DNA from: Streptomyces triculaminicus
Lineage (GTDB): Bacteria > Actinomycetota > Actinomycetes > Streptomycetales > Streptomycetaceae
Length of the DNA: 64,000 nt
Assembly (NCBI RefSeq): GCF_017349075.1
Contig: NZ_JAFMOF010000008.1
Span: 37,139 to 101,138, forward strand
Direction of reading: 5' to 3'
Part shown: piece by piece, positions 24,846 through 33,500 of the stretch
Position numbering within the stretch: position 1 is the stretch's first letter
Layout of the letters: each line of letters opens with the position of its first letter
Made by a program: the position numbers and the translations under genes
Notes under the pieces: model-generated
Databases searched by the model: none
The model's input: the letters and a program-made list of their open reading frames with translations, nothing else
What the model was told of the DNA's origin: nothing

Positions 24846-25796
24846 TCATGCTGCCCGGCTCGTCCGGTGGGCGGCGGGCTGCCGGTCCGCCGGGACGGGG
24901 GTCAGCCGGTAGCCGTCGGCGTGGGAGCTGACGTGGCCGCCGGTGGGCGGGGGGAAGTGGGTGCCCAGGACCAGGGTGCCGGTGCCGGCCAGTGAGGCGA
25001 GCAGGGCACGCCGGGTGGCCTGGGATTGTGCGGGGTCGATGTCGACGCAACTGCCGATGCCCGGGTCGGCGAGCTGGACCGGGTGATGGATGCAGTCTCC
25101 GGTGATCAGCGCCGTCGCGCCGTGACTGCTGACCTGGACCGCGATGTGGCCCGGGGTGTGACCGGGCGTGGGGATCAGGCGCACGCCCGGGGCGATGTCC
25201 ATGCCCTCGGCCGGAACGTGGACGAGGTCGAGCAGCCCGGCGTCCTCGATCGGGTGCACGGAGTCGCGGAACATCTGCTGCCGGGCTGCGTCCATGTCGT
25301 GGCCGGCCCAGAACTCCCGCTCGGCGCGGGAGGTGACGTAACGGGCGTTGGGGAAGGTGGGAATCCATTGACCGTCCGCCTCACGGGTGTTCCAGCCGAC
25401 GTGGTCGGCGTGCAGATGCGTGAGGATCACCAGGTCGACGGACTCCGGGGGGAAGCCGGCGTCCGTGAGGCGGCGAAGGTAGTCGGTCCGCAGGTTGTGC
25501 CAGGCCGGGTTCGCCCGCGTCTTTCCGTTGCCGACCCCGGTGTCCACGACGACCCGCCGCCCGCCGACCGAGAACGCGAAGCTGTGGCTGGAGAGGTGCA
25601 GGACACCTTCGTGGTCGGCGAAGTCGGGCTGCAGCCAGTCGTGCCGGGCGACGACGTCGGCGGTGGCGGTGGGCAGCAGCCATCGCCCGGTCGCAGGCGG
25701 GAGAGGCGCCTCGTCCACTCGGTGGAGGGCGATGTCCCCCACGATCCAGGACGGGGCGGCGGCGGAGGTGAGTTCGGGGGCGGTGGGTGTCTGCAT
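24846..25796 (-). CDS. Metallo-beta-lactamase-fold hydrolase
   Basis: 316 residues. The metal motif THLHADH is at residues 126-132, with further ligands in IPTPGHTPGH, ITGDCIHHP and LVLGTHFPPPTGG. This is the lactonase/glyoxalase-like branch (AttM/AHL-lactonase-like), binuclear zinc, cytosolic. Its substrate might be a lactone or ester. Upstream (25875-25899) is a 25-bp inverted repeat of TetR-operator type, but no regulator gene remains next to it. Confidence 0.88.
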   Translation of the reverse strand: MQTPTAPELTSAAAPSWIVGDIALHRVDEAPLPPATGRWLLPTATADVVARHDWLQPDFADHEGVLHLSSHSFAFSVGGRRVVVDTGVGNGKTRANPAWHNLRTDYLRRLTDAGFPPESVDLVILTHLHADHVGWNTREADGQWIPTFPNARYVTSRAEREFWAGHDMDAARQQMFRDSVHPIEDAGLLDLVHVPAEGMDIAPGVRLIPTPGHTPGHIAVQVSSHGATALITGDCIHHPVQLADPGIGSCVDIDPAQSQATRRALLASLAGTGTLVLGTHFPPPTGGHVSSHADGYRLTPVPADRQPAAHRTSRAA

Positions 25797-25874
25797 CGCG
25801 GTGGCTTCCTTGGGAGAGGGCGGAGGCGGTTGCCCGGGCGGAGCGGGAGGCGGACACGGAACCCCTTCCGCCCA

Positions 25875-25899
25875 CTTAAAGCAACTGGTTTGCGTTAAG
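25875..25899. promoter_or_regulatory. Operator-like inverted repeat upstream of the metallo-hydrolase
   Basis: CTTAAxGCAA, 5 bases, TTGCxTTAAG: nine of ten arm positions complementary. It lies 79 bases upstream of the gene starting at 25796. A related half-site, TTGCAATAAG, is at 26115-26124 before a decayed gene. Typical of TetR/MarR control. Confidence 0.5.
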
Positions 25900-26405
25900 T
25901 CAACGTAGCCCCTAGCGTCGACTAAGGCAAATGTTTAGCTTTTAGGTGCGCGGTCGAGGCAACACCCCAGTCGCGCCGGCCCATCCAGGTGCCGCCTAGC
26001 GTGCGGGCGAGGAGAACGACGATGCGGCCGCATGCGCTGCCCCTGGTCGCCGCCCGGGAGATGGGGCCCACCGGAGCCCCGGCCGACCCAGGGCGCGCGC
26101 CTGACGCAATTGCTTTGCAATAAGGTAAAGGTGGTCACCATGCCCAGACCAATGGCCCGCGGGTTGGCTGTGGGAGCGTTTCCTGCCGAGGCTTCCGGTG
26201 CGCGGCAGCGCGCCGTCATGGCCACCTACTTCAAGGGCGCCCCGGCGCAGGAGGCCGCGGCGGAGCGCCTCGGTCTGCCCTTCAGTACCTTCCGACGCCG
26301 GTGTCCTGACCGTTCCGGCCCGGCTCGTTCCGAGCGGCCGCTGCGGAACGTCCCCGTTCCTTTGACGGCCGCTCGGGACACCGCACCGGGCCGGAGCAGC
26401 GCCCC
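25900..26405. pseudogene. Decayed stretch with fragment of a larger gene (plus strand about 26143-26330)
   Basis: No intact gene. From about 26195 the plus strand reads RQRAVMATYFKGAPAQEAAAERLGLPFSTFRRR, which looks like the C-terminal segment (TYFxGxPTQEAAAxxLGLPFSTYRRH) found at the ends of larger Streptomyces ATP-binding proteins. It starts at an ATG (26140) in unrelated sequence and then runs into Arg/Pro-rich nonsense. This appears to be a stub of a lost gene, perhaps the former neighbour of the metallo-hydrolase. Confidence 0.45.
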
Positions 26406-27158
26406 TCAGCGCCGCGGCCGCGCCCAGAACCGCTCCAGGGCGTCAGCCGCCGCATCGGGCCGTTCGAGCATCCACCAGTGCCCCAGACCCGTCAGCGTTT
26501 CGGTACGGGCTCCGAGACGGGCGGCCACGGCGGACGAGGTCTCGATGTCGTCGAAGGGATCGAGCGTCGGCTGGAGGACCAGGCCCGGAGCGGACGTGGG
26601 AGCCGAGAGCTCCCGGCTCCAGGACGCGAAGACGTTGGGCGTCGCCGAACGGTAGAGATCCAGGATGGAGACCGCCATGGTCTCGTCGAACGCCGCGGCC
26701 ATCGCCTTCGCGTGCTCCTCCCCCACTCCGGCAGCCACAAGCTGGTCGGCGGTTCCCTCAGGAGCTCCAGGGGCGGCGCCCACCGCGGTCCGCACCCATT
26801 CCTCGCCGGCTCCGGATGTCTGCCACAGCCGCGCCGCCGCATGCCACTCGTAGTCCGGGTGGAGTACGCCGCCCACGTCCACGGCCCAACTCCGCAACGG
26901 AACACGCGAACCGGCCGCCACGCACGCCACCAGCAGCGCGCCCCAGTCATGACCGACGAGGTCGATCGGCCCCTCCATCTCGAGCAGCGCCGCCTCCAGC
27001 CACCGCACGTAGTCCTCCTTCGCGGCACGGAACCCGTGCGGCCGGGGACCACCGAATCCCGGAAGCTCCAAGGCCACCGTGTCCCCGCCCAGCCGGGCAC
27101 GCAAGCCGTCCCACACACTGCTGGTCTCCGGCACACCGTGCACGAACACAGCCGTCAT
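26406..27158 (-). CDS. Alpha/beta-hydrolase
   Basis: 250 residues from ATG 27158 with a perfect AGGAGG upstream. VFVHGVPETSSVW (oxyanion HG), ALELPGFGG, and a nucleophile elbow GHDWGALLV with Asp in place of Ser, as in epoxide hydrolases and haloalkane dehalogenases. The C-terminal TGLGHWWMLERPDAAADAL carries the His. An Asp nucleophile with HGVP and WG suggests epoxide-hydrolase or dehalogenase-like chemistry. Cytosolic. Confidence 0.88.
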   Translation of the reverse strand: MTAVFVHGVPETSSVWDGLRARLGGDTVALELPGFGGPRPHGFRAAKEDYVRWLEAALLEMEGPIDLVGHDWGALLVACVAAGSRVPLRSWAVDVGGVLHPDYEWHAAARLWQTSGAGEEWVRTAVGAAPGAPEGTADQLVAAGVGEEHAKAMAAAFDETMAVSILDLYRSATPNVFASWSRELSAPTSAPGLVLQPTLDPFDDIETSSAVAARLGARTETLTGLGHWWMLERPDAAADALERFWARPRR

Positions 27159-27207
27159 CGTCCTGCCTCCTGTCTCGGTCACCGGGCTGCGCAGGGCAGC
27201 CTCCTCC

Positions 27208-27444
27208 TCACCGTTCAACGGCGCGGACATCAGTGCGGTTCATCCGATCGGCCAACTCTCCCGCACCGTAGTCAAGCAACTCGTCCCGCGTGGCCGGGCC
27301 GCGGGGTCGGTCGGCGGCGATCAGCGCCGGCAGTTCGGCCCGGTCGGGGCCGGCATCGCCGTAGCGGGGGCAACCGGCGCCCAGTTCGATGATGCGCTCG
27401 TTGAGGCCCGGACTGGCCAGCGCTTCTTCCGGGGCGGCCGGCAT
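27208..27444 (-). CDS. Short hypothetical protein
   Basis: 78 residues, MPAAPEEALASPGLNERIIELGAGCPRYGDAGPDRAELP..., acidic/Arg-rich with plausible codon bias. No signal peptide and no recognisable domain. Lies 49 bases upstream of the hydrolase start on the same strand, so the two might be co-transcribed. It may be a fragment of a longer gene. Confidence 0.4.
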   Translation of the reverse strand: MPAAPEEALASPGLNERIIELGAGCPRYGDAGPDRAELPALIAADRPRGPATRDELLDYGAGELADRMNRTDVRAVER

Positions 27445-27637
27445 GCAGCCGACCTCGGTCGGTGTGGGATGTGGCGCGCCCTGAAGAGAAGGGCCTGCAG
27501 CGGACGCAACGGGCGCTGAGCAGTGACGCAGGCAGGAGGGGCCGAGCGTACATCAACTCCCCTTAGTTCGGAGGAATTTCGGGAGAAGTTCGGAAGAGCT
27601 GTGGACGCGCGTGAGGCGCCTGTGCTGTCCTGGCGTC

Positions 27638-28477
27638 ATGGAGTCGATCGAGGGGCTCTCCGCCCGTATCAATCAGCTGCAGAACGAGGCGAACGAGGCC
27701 CTGGCGCGCGGTGATGTGGACGCACTGACGCGCATTCGCGAACACCTGCAAGCCGCCGAACGGCAGCGGAACCGGGTCTGGGAGGAGGCGCTGGCCAGCG
27801 CCTCCTCGCCCTCCCCTCCTCACTCCCCCGGCTCCCGGGCGGAAGGTCCCGAGGAATCCCTACCGGTCGTCACGCCGACGACGGCCCGGGACGCGGTGCG
27901 GATGGCCCTGACGGATGTCGGCGCCCCCCTCGACCCGAAGCAGATCCAGCTGTGGGGGACGGCCAAGTACCGGACGAGCTTCGCCACTTCACGCGCCGTC
28001 TACTCGCTGCGCCGGGATGAGCAGAGGGCGTGGAGGCAGAACCCCGATGGCCGGTTCTTCTACATCTGCCCGGCGATCTCCCATGACACCCTGGCGCCCG
28101 CACGGGCGGCGCTGACCGTATCGACCTGGGACGACGAGGATCGGATCCTGAGCCCGTACACCCCACGGGTCGCCTATCTCAAGCTGGTGCTGGCCACCGC
28201 TGCGGCGGTCAAGGAATGCCCAGCGGCCGGGCCCGGAGACCGTAGGCAACTGGAGGTGCTTCTGGCCAAGTTGGCGCGACCGCTGCCGAATCTTCCGCCC
28301 CGCTTGGCCGACCCGGCCGTCGTCGGCGAGGTGGCCGAGTCCGAGCTGGCCCTGATCGCCACCGCCGATGAAGACATCAGACGCGCTTCCCTGGAACGAC
28401 TGGCCGCCCTCTCCGACGAACAGCGCCTGTTCGGCCAGCCGCTCAAGGTCCACAGCACGTCCCGCCGCCACGCCTAG
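27638..28477 (+). CDS. Operon gene 1: coiled-coil and winged-helix-like protein
   Basis: 279 residues from ATG 27638. An N-terminal coiled coil (about 1-55: SARINQLQNEANEALARGDVDALTRIREHLQAAERQRNRVW) is followed by a Ser/Pro linker and then a winged-helix-like region (about 82-150): TTARDAVRMALTDVGAPLDPKQIQLWGTAKYRTSFATSRAVYSLRRDEQRAWRQNPDGRFFYICPAI. The C-terminal third is helical. Probably DNA- or RNA-binding and self-associating. It is the first gene of four in the same direction (23-bp gap, then a 4-bp overlap, then 36 bp), suggesting it works with the nuclease and helicase downstream. Confidence 0.8.
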   Translation: MESIEGLSARINQLQNEANEALARGDVDALTRIREHLQAAERQRNRVWEEALASASSPSPPHSPGSRAEGPEESLPVVTPTTARDAVRMALTDVGAPLDPKQIQLWGTAKYRTSFATSRAVYSLRRDEQRAWRQNPDGRFFYICPAISHDTLAPARAALTVSTWDDEDRILSPYTPRVAYLKLVLATAAAVKECPAAGPGDRRQLEVLLAKLARPLPNLPPRLADPAVVGEVAESELALIATADEDIRRASLERLAALSDEQRLFGQPLKVHSTSRRHA

Positions 28478-28499
28478 CGTCAGGAGTACGACGTTTCCC

Positions 28500-29627
28500 A
28501 TGTCCACCGACGAGTTCGAAGCACGGCTGGAGGCCTTTCGCGGCGACCTCCCCGCCGTGCGGCCCAATGCGCGGACCGTGGCTGCCGCCCTCGACACCCC
28601 TGATTGCCGCCGCCGGCGCATCCTCGAGGCCGCCAGCGTCGACAAGTCCGAACTCGCCCGGCATCTCGGGCACCCGATTCCCGCCGCCCAGTCCCCTTTC
28701 GCACTGCGTCGGGGCAATCTCTTCGAGAGCGCCGTGAAGGAGAACGGCGATGCCCACCTCATCGCCGAGCTGCGCAAACAGATCGACCTGCCCATCCCCG
28801 CCACCCGGCACAAGGACCTGTCGTCCAGCAGGGCGCGGACCAAGGGCCTGAAGGAGATGAAGCTCCGCGCCAAGGAGACGCAGGCGGCGCTGTCGCTGCT
28901 GCTGAGCGAGGACCCTTACGCCCCGAACGTCCTCGATCACGCGGTGACGTCCCTCGAGGTCGGCGGCTCCACCGTCTATCTCGAACAGGACGCCCTGGCC
29001 CACTACACGGGCAACAAGCTCTACGTGGTGGAGATCAAGAGCTTCCCGGTGATCAACAACCAGGTGGACCCCGTGAAGCTGCGGCCGGCCACCCGGCAGG
29101 CGGCGGTCTACATCCTCTCCCTGCAGCAGACCCTGGCACGCATGGGACATTCGCCGGAGAAGGTTGCCACGGACGCGGTGCTGATCTGCCCACGGAACTA
29201 CGACCTCACGCCCACGTCCGCCACCCTCGACACCCGCCAGGAGCTACGGGGGCTGAGGCGCCAGCTCGACCGCGCGGCAAGCGTGAGCGAGCTCGAGGCT
29301 CTGCTACCGCAGGGGCTGACCCTCTCCGCCGCGGATACGGAGCACTGCGCCGAAGCGGTGGAACAGCTGCCCAACGCCTACCGGCCGGCGTGCCTGGACA
29401 GTGGCTGCGAGCTGGCCTATTACTGCCGCTCCCGCGCCAGGGACGCCGGCGAGACGGTCGCGCTCGGAACCCCGGTCCGGCAGGCGTTCGGGCCTGTTGA
29501 CATGATCGATGACGTGCTGGCCATGGCGGACAGCGGCATCGCGCCCAGCCGGTACGAGCAGGACCTCGCCGCCGACCTGATCCATATGCAGAAGCTGTAC
29601 CGCGCCGCAGGGGGTGGTGCGGCATGA
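28500..29627 (+). CDS. Operon gene 2: Cas4/RecB-type PD-(D/E)XK nuclease
   Basis: 375 residues from ATG 28500 (CAGGAG upstream). The nuclease core reads RRGNLFESAV (E76), YLEQDALAHY (D164), LYVVEIKSF (E178-x-K180) and RQAAVYIL (Q200, Y204, the QxxxY motif of the RecB/Cas4 group). Four cysteines are placed as in Cas4/AddB iron-sulfur nucleases: C36 near the N-terminus and C298, C303, C309 near the C-terminus (ACLDSGCELAYYC). It should be a DNA exonuclease or endonuclease with a 4Fe-4S cluster. The stop overlaps the next start (ATGA). No cas genes or CRISPR array are in the window. Confidence 0.85.
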   Translation: MSTDEFEARLEAFRGDLPAVRPNARTVAAALDTPDCRRRRILEAASVDKSELARHLGHPIPAAQSPFALRRGNLFESAVKENGDAHLIAELRKQIDLPIPATRHKDLSSSRARTKGLKEMKLRAKETQAALSLLLSEDPYAPNVLDHAVTSLEVGGSTVYLEQDALAHYTGNKLYVVEIKSFPVINNQVDPVKLRPATRQAAVYILSLQQTLARMGHSPEKVATDAVLICPRNYDLTPTSATLDTRQELRGLRRQLDRAASVSELEALLPQGLTLSAADTEHCAEAVEQLPNAYRPACLDSGCELAYYCRSRARDAGETVALGTPVRQAFGPVDMIDDVLAMADSGIAPSRYEQDLAADLIHMQKLYRAAGGGAA

Positions 29628-31090
29628 GCGGCGCACTGCTGACCGCTTTGCTGCGCGTACGTGCGGCCCAGGAAGGACGCGCGCAGCGTGCGGCGCGCTT
29701 CCGGCACCTGCACATCGCCGACGAACCGCTCGTCGTCGCCGCGTACAACCTGGCAGGAGATCCGGCCAGTCCGCTGGGGATCGTGTACGGCACGGACCGT
29801 GAACGGCCCTGCTTCCGGGTGGCCCCCGAACCGCGAAACCGTGACATCCGGTTCCGTCTTCTCAATACCTTCTTCTCCGACTTCGTCGCGTACGTGGACG
29901 CGTTGCCCGAGGGCGATCCCCCGCAGGTGATAGCCGGGAACCAGGCGACTCTCGACTACCTGTTCAGGATCGGTGACAGCGTCCGGTTCCTGCCCGTGGG
30001 CGAGGGGGTGGAGCCGGAGACGGTCCTCGGGGGCCGGCACCTCGTCCGCCTCGTCGAGCGCAGGCAGCGCCCCGGTGCGGCGACCGCGGTGGCGCTGACC
30101 CGGGACCTGGCCGCGCACTGGATCACCGGGCAAAGCGCCCTGGAGGACGCGGCTCTCGGTCCCCTTCTCGCCTGGATCGACCCTCCTGAAGGACAGACCG
30201 GCCGCGGCGCGGCCGAGTCGGCCGAGCACACCGGACTGCCGGTGGGGCCACTCCCCAAACCGGAATGGGACGAGAAGCTGGCCCGGCTCATCACGAAGTT
30301 CAACGAGGCCAGAGACGGAGCCACGGATCCGAAGCTCGTCTCGCGCCTCGGCACACCTGTGAAACGGATGGTGCGCGACGCGTTGATGGAGAGCTGGGAC
30401 GACGTGTGGAGAGGCCTGGACCTGCTCGTGGACCTTCCGGAGGCGCCGCACGCACAGGAGCGCTGGGCGGAGGACTCCGAGGACTGGGCCGCCTGGCGCA
30501 AGTACATCCATGTGCCGGAGGCCCGGCTTGCACGCAAGACCAGCGCCCGCGCGGCGGTGTGGCAGCTCGGCGACCGTGAACAGGCACAACGACGGGTGGA
30601 AGCCCAGAAGATCGTGGACGATCCGCTGAAGTTCGTGGCCGCGGTGGCGGACGGCCTCGCGCTGAGCGGGCTTGTCGTCAGCGCCGACCCGGACCGGAAG
30701 ATCGTGCCGCCGGGGCGTAAGAACAAGGTGTCGCGGCCCTTGTTCACACTGAGCCTGGAGCGCCCGTCACCCCTGCCACTGCACACCGAGGTCTTCTGGC
30801 TCGACCGCCTGGCCTGCCAAGGTCGCATCGTGGAAATGACCATGTCCCCGCCCCGGGTCACCATCGAAATCGCCAAAGGAACCCGAAGAACACGCGGTGA
30901 GGACCCCACCTTCCCCCGGCTCGGAAGAGAAGCCCGTTTCACCACGCTCGATCCCGGCCAGGACTGGAGGATCAAGCTGCCCGACGCCGATGAGGTGTGG
31001 ACCCACAGCCACATGGTTCCCGAGACCCAGGCCGTGGCCGACCAGGATTCCGACTTCGTCCCCCAGCTCCCCGACGGCGACGACGCGTAG
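29624..31090 (+). CDS. Operon gene 3: unknown protein
   Basis: 488 residues, translationally coupled to the nuclease gene by a 4-bp overlap. No family recognised. N-terminal half: beta-rich (ADEPLVVAAYNLAGDPASPLGIVYGTDRERPCFRVAPEPRNRD), then helical (FRLLNTFFSDFVAYVDALP). The middle is acidic and helical with many Trp (ESWDDVWRGLDLLVDLP...AEDSEDWAAWRKY). C-terminal part again beta-rich with VEMTMSPPRVTIEIAKGT. No catalytic signature, signal or membrane helix. Its fixed position between nuclease and helicase suggests a scaffold or substrate-recognition subunit. Confidence 0.8.
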   Translation: MSGALLTALLRVRAAQEGRAQRAARFRHLHIADEPLVVAAYNLAGDPASPLGIVYGTDRERPCFRVAPEPRNRDIRFRLLNTFFSDFVAYVDALPEGDPPQVIAGNQATLDYLFRIGDSVRFLPVGEGVEPETVLGGRHLVRLVERRQRPGAATAVALTRDLAAHWITGQSALEDAALGPLLAWIDPPEGQTGRGAAESAEHTGLPVGPLPKPEWDEKLARLITKFNEARDGATDPKLVSRLGTPVKRMVRDALMESWDDVWRGLDLLVDLPEAPHAQERWAEDSEDWAAWRKYIHVPEARLARKTSARAAVWQLGDREQAQRRVEAQKIVDDPLKFVAAVADGLALSGLVVSADPDRKIVPPGRKNKVSRPLFTLSLERPSPLPLHTEVFWLDRLACQGRIVEMTMSPPRVTIEIAKGTRRTRGEDPTFPRLGREARFTTLDPGQDWRIKLPDADEVWTHSHMVPETQAVADQDSDFVPQLPDGDDA

Positions 31091-31126
31091 AGACGACACG
31101 TAGAAGGGGCGAACAGGAACGCCATC

Positions 31127-32476
31127 ATGCCGAACGAGGAAGCGGTGCACGCGTCGGAACGCGTGACGCTGGAATTGACGTCCCGCCTGCTCAAGCTCGG
31201 TGCGCACGAGGCACTGATCGTCGACTCGCCGCCGGGGGCGGGCAAGACGACGCTGGTCACCCGGAGCACCCGGACGCTGGTGGACTCCGGAGTCGAGACC
31301 GTGCCGGTCGTCGTACAGACCAATGAGCAGGCCAACGACCTGGTCAAACGCATCAGCGCGGACTTCGACCTGCGCGTCGGTCGCCTGGTCGGCAGCTCTT
31401 ACACCGTGCCTCCCTACCTGTCACGGCTGCCGAGGGTGCAGATCGAGAAGAACCCCGGGGACTTCCACCGTCCCCAGGTTGTCGTCGCCACCGCCAGCAA
31501 GTGGGCATTCTGCCAAGGGAGACAGTCGTACCCGGTCGCTGTGATCGACGAGGCCTACCAAATGCGGAGCGATCTGTTGTACCGCGTCGCCCCTCTCTTC
31601 GGCTCCTTCCTCGCGGTGGGGGATCCCGGCCAGCTCGACCCCTTCACCACCCTGGACGAGAAGCCCTGGCAGGGGCAGCCGTACGACCCGCTGCAGACGG
31701 CCGGCGCCGTGCTCGCCGAGAACGCGGACGGGGATCCCCTGCGGCTGCCGGTCTCATGGCGGCTGCCGCAGGCCGCAGCGCGGCTCGTGCAAGAAGCCTT
31801 CTACGACCAGGCGTTCATGGCCGGAACGCTGCCGACGGAGCGCCGCCTGCACCTCGACACGGTGGACATCGCGGGCTGGGCGGACAAGACCCTGACCCAC
31901 GCGGCCGAGACCGGCTGGGGCTTCTGCCAGCTGCCCGCCAGACACACGCCACCGGGCGACCCCGAGGTCGCCGCCTCCCTGGCGATGCTCGTCCGTCGCT
32001 TCGTCGAACGCCACCCCTGGACGAGCAACGAGGCGTCGGCAGGCGACCGGAGACTCACCGCCGACCGCATCGCCGTGGGCACGGTACAGCGCGCCCAAGA
32101 GGCCGCCGTACGATCCGCTCTCGACCAGCTTGCCCACGAGCACGAGCACCTCGCGTGTTTGCGAGAGGTCGTGGTGGCCACCGCCAACAAACTGCAGGGA
32201 AGGGAATTCGATGTGGTGTTCGTGTGGCACCCCTTGTCGGGGCGCCAGGATGCCACCGAATTCCATCTGGAGGCCGGCAGATTATGCGTCCTGCTCTCCC
32301 GCCACCGGCATGCCTGCGTCGTCGTCAGCAGGGCCGGAATCCGGGAGCTGCTGGATGCGCACCCCAACAGCAACCCGGTGTACCTGAATGTGCCGGCGAA
32401 GTTCCCCGACGGCTGGGAAGCTCATCAGCAGGTGCTGGAACACCTCGGCGGCCATCGCGTCGATGCGCTGCCGTAG
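31127..32476 (+). CDS. Operon gene 4: SF1 (Upf1/Dna2-like) helicase
   Basis: 449 residues. Walker A SPPGAGKTT (34-42), motif Ia region VVVQTNEQAND, Walker B VAVIDEAYQM (137-146), motif III AVGDPGQLDPF (163-173), motif IV-like LRLPVSWRLP, motif V VATANKLQGREFDVVFVW, motif VI LCVLLSRHRHACVVV. The layout is that of SF1B helicases (Upf1/Dna2/RecD2) with no accessory domain. With the Cas4-like nuclease in the same operon this recalls Dna2 or AddAB split over separate proteins. ATP-driven translocation on nucleic acid is the likely role. Confidence 0.88.
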   Translation: MPNEEAVHASERVTLELTSRLLKLGAHEALIVDSPPGAGKTTLVTRSTRTLVDSGVETVPVVVQTNEQANDLVKRISADFDLRVGRLVGSSYTVPPYLSRLPRVQIEKNPGDFHRPQVVVATASKWAFCQGRQSYPVAVIDEAYQMRSDLLYRVAPLFGSFLAVGDPGQLDPFTTLDEKPWQGQPYDPLQTAGAVLAENADGDPLRLPVSWRLPQAAARLVQEAFYDQAFMAGTLPTERRLHLDTVDIAGWADKTLTHAAETGWGFCQLPARHTPPGDPEVAASLAMLVRRFVERHPWTSNEASAGDRRLTADRIAVGTVQRAQEAAVRSALDQLAHEHEHLACLREVVVATANKLQGREFDVVFVWHPLSGRQDATEFHLEAGRLCVLLSRHRHACVVVSRAGIRELLDAHPNSNPVYLNVPAKFPDGWEAHQQVLEHLGGHRVDALP

Positions 32477-32530
32477 GGGAACGTGCTCTGGCTTTGAGTC
32501 GTGGAGAGCGACCGCATCACCACGCAGGCA

Positions 32531-33373
32531 TCAGTTCTTCGCACACGTGACGACCGGCCCCTTGAGCATGCCACCGGTGTAGGTTTCCTGGCCATTGGGC
32601 AGCCAGTAGCCCATCTTGGAAACGATCGTCGAACAGTGCGCCCCCAGGCGCACCACGACCTTCACTTTCGCCGGACGTCCCGGTTGCACACCGACCAAGG
32701 CGCAGTCCAGGACGTGCGGCCGCCGTTCCTCGGACGGGTAGGCCTTCGTCAGGGGGTTGGTGCACTGGCGGTCGGAGGAGGAGAGGCGTACGCCTGTTCC
32801 TTCCTGGCCGATCAGGCCCAGACGGGCGTTGCTGTCGCCGCGCAGGTCGTGGCGCGTGACCGTGTAGGTCAGCGTCGTGGCGCGGCCCGGGCGGATGGTG
32901 GCCGGTGTGACGGTGATGGTGTGGACCGGGGCCGGCTTGGGCCAGGCCAAGGTGATCGTGCGGGTCCAGCCGCCGCGTGCGTCGAAGGCCCGTGTCGCCG
33001 ATCGCGCACGCATGACGACCGCGACCTTGTACGTGCCCGGCCCGGGGTACTCGGTGCGGGTGCCCAGACGCCCCGAGGCGACCTCGCGGCCGTCGCGCGC
33101 CGTCATCCGGTACGTGCCGGAAACATCGCACGCGGAGCGTTCGCACCAGGCCGGCGTCGACAGGGTGATGAAGGCATTGTCCAAAGCCGCGCACAGTCGT
33201 GTCCTCGCCGAGCGCCCGCCCGCGCCGGTGAGCGCACTGCCGTCCACGCACCGCTGCTCCCCCGACTGCGGGGCTGCCGCTTCCAGGGCCTCCACCGCCG
33301 GCGGCGGACCCCACAACGGCGTAGCGACCAGCGAGGCAAGAACGAGCGTACGAACGAATCTCTTCGGCCCCAT
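32531..33373 (-). CDS. Secreted protein with Ig-like beta domains, unknown
   Basis: 280 residues from ATG 33373 (GGGAGC upstream). Signal peptide MGPKRFVRTLVLASLVATPLWGPPP. The mature chain has Cys-rich N-terminal part (CVDGS, LCAALDN, AWCERSACDVSG) and beta-sandwich-like segments VHTITVTPATIRPGRATTLTYTVTRHDLRGDSNARLGLIG and KVKVVVRLGAHCSTIV. No catalytic motif. Convergent with the nuclease-helicase operon; nothing links it to that system. Confidence 0.75.
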   Translation of the reverse strand: MGPKRFVRTLVLASLVATPLWGPPPAVEALEAAAPQSGEQRCVDGSALTGAGGRSARTRLCAALDNAFITLSTPAWCERSACDVSGTYRMTARDGREVASGRLGTRTEYPGPGTYKVAVVMRARSATRAFDARGGWTRTITLAWPKPAPVHTITVTPATIRPGRATTLTYTVTRHDLRGDSNARLGLIGQEGTGVRLSSSDRQCTNPLTKAYPSEERRPHVLDCALVGVQPGRPAKVKVVVRLGAHCSTIVSKMGYWLPNGQETYTGGMLKGPVVTCAKN

Positions 33374-33500
33374 CACGAGCTCCCGGTGTCCAAAAATCAG
33401 CACAAACGCCCGGAATGATTCTCCGTGTGCCCACACCGACCGTTCCGACGCCACGCCGACGAAAAGGAAGCCCTCCCGGTCGAGGGCTTGCGCCCCACAC

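Noticed and set aside
27638..32476. The Cas4-like nuclease as evidence for a CRISPR-Cas system
   Set aside because: No direct-repeat array, Cas1, Cas2 or effector gene is present in the window. Cas4-like nucleases occur in many non-CRISPR contexts.
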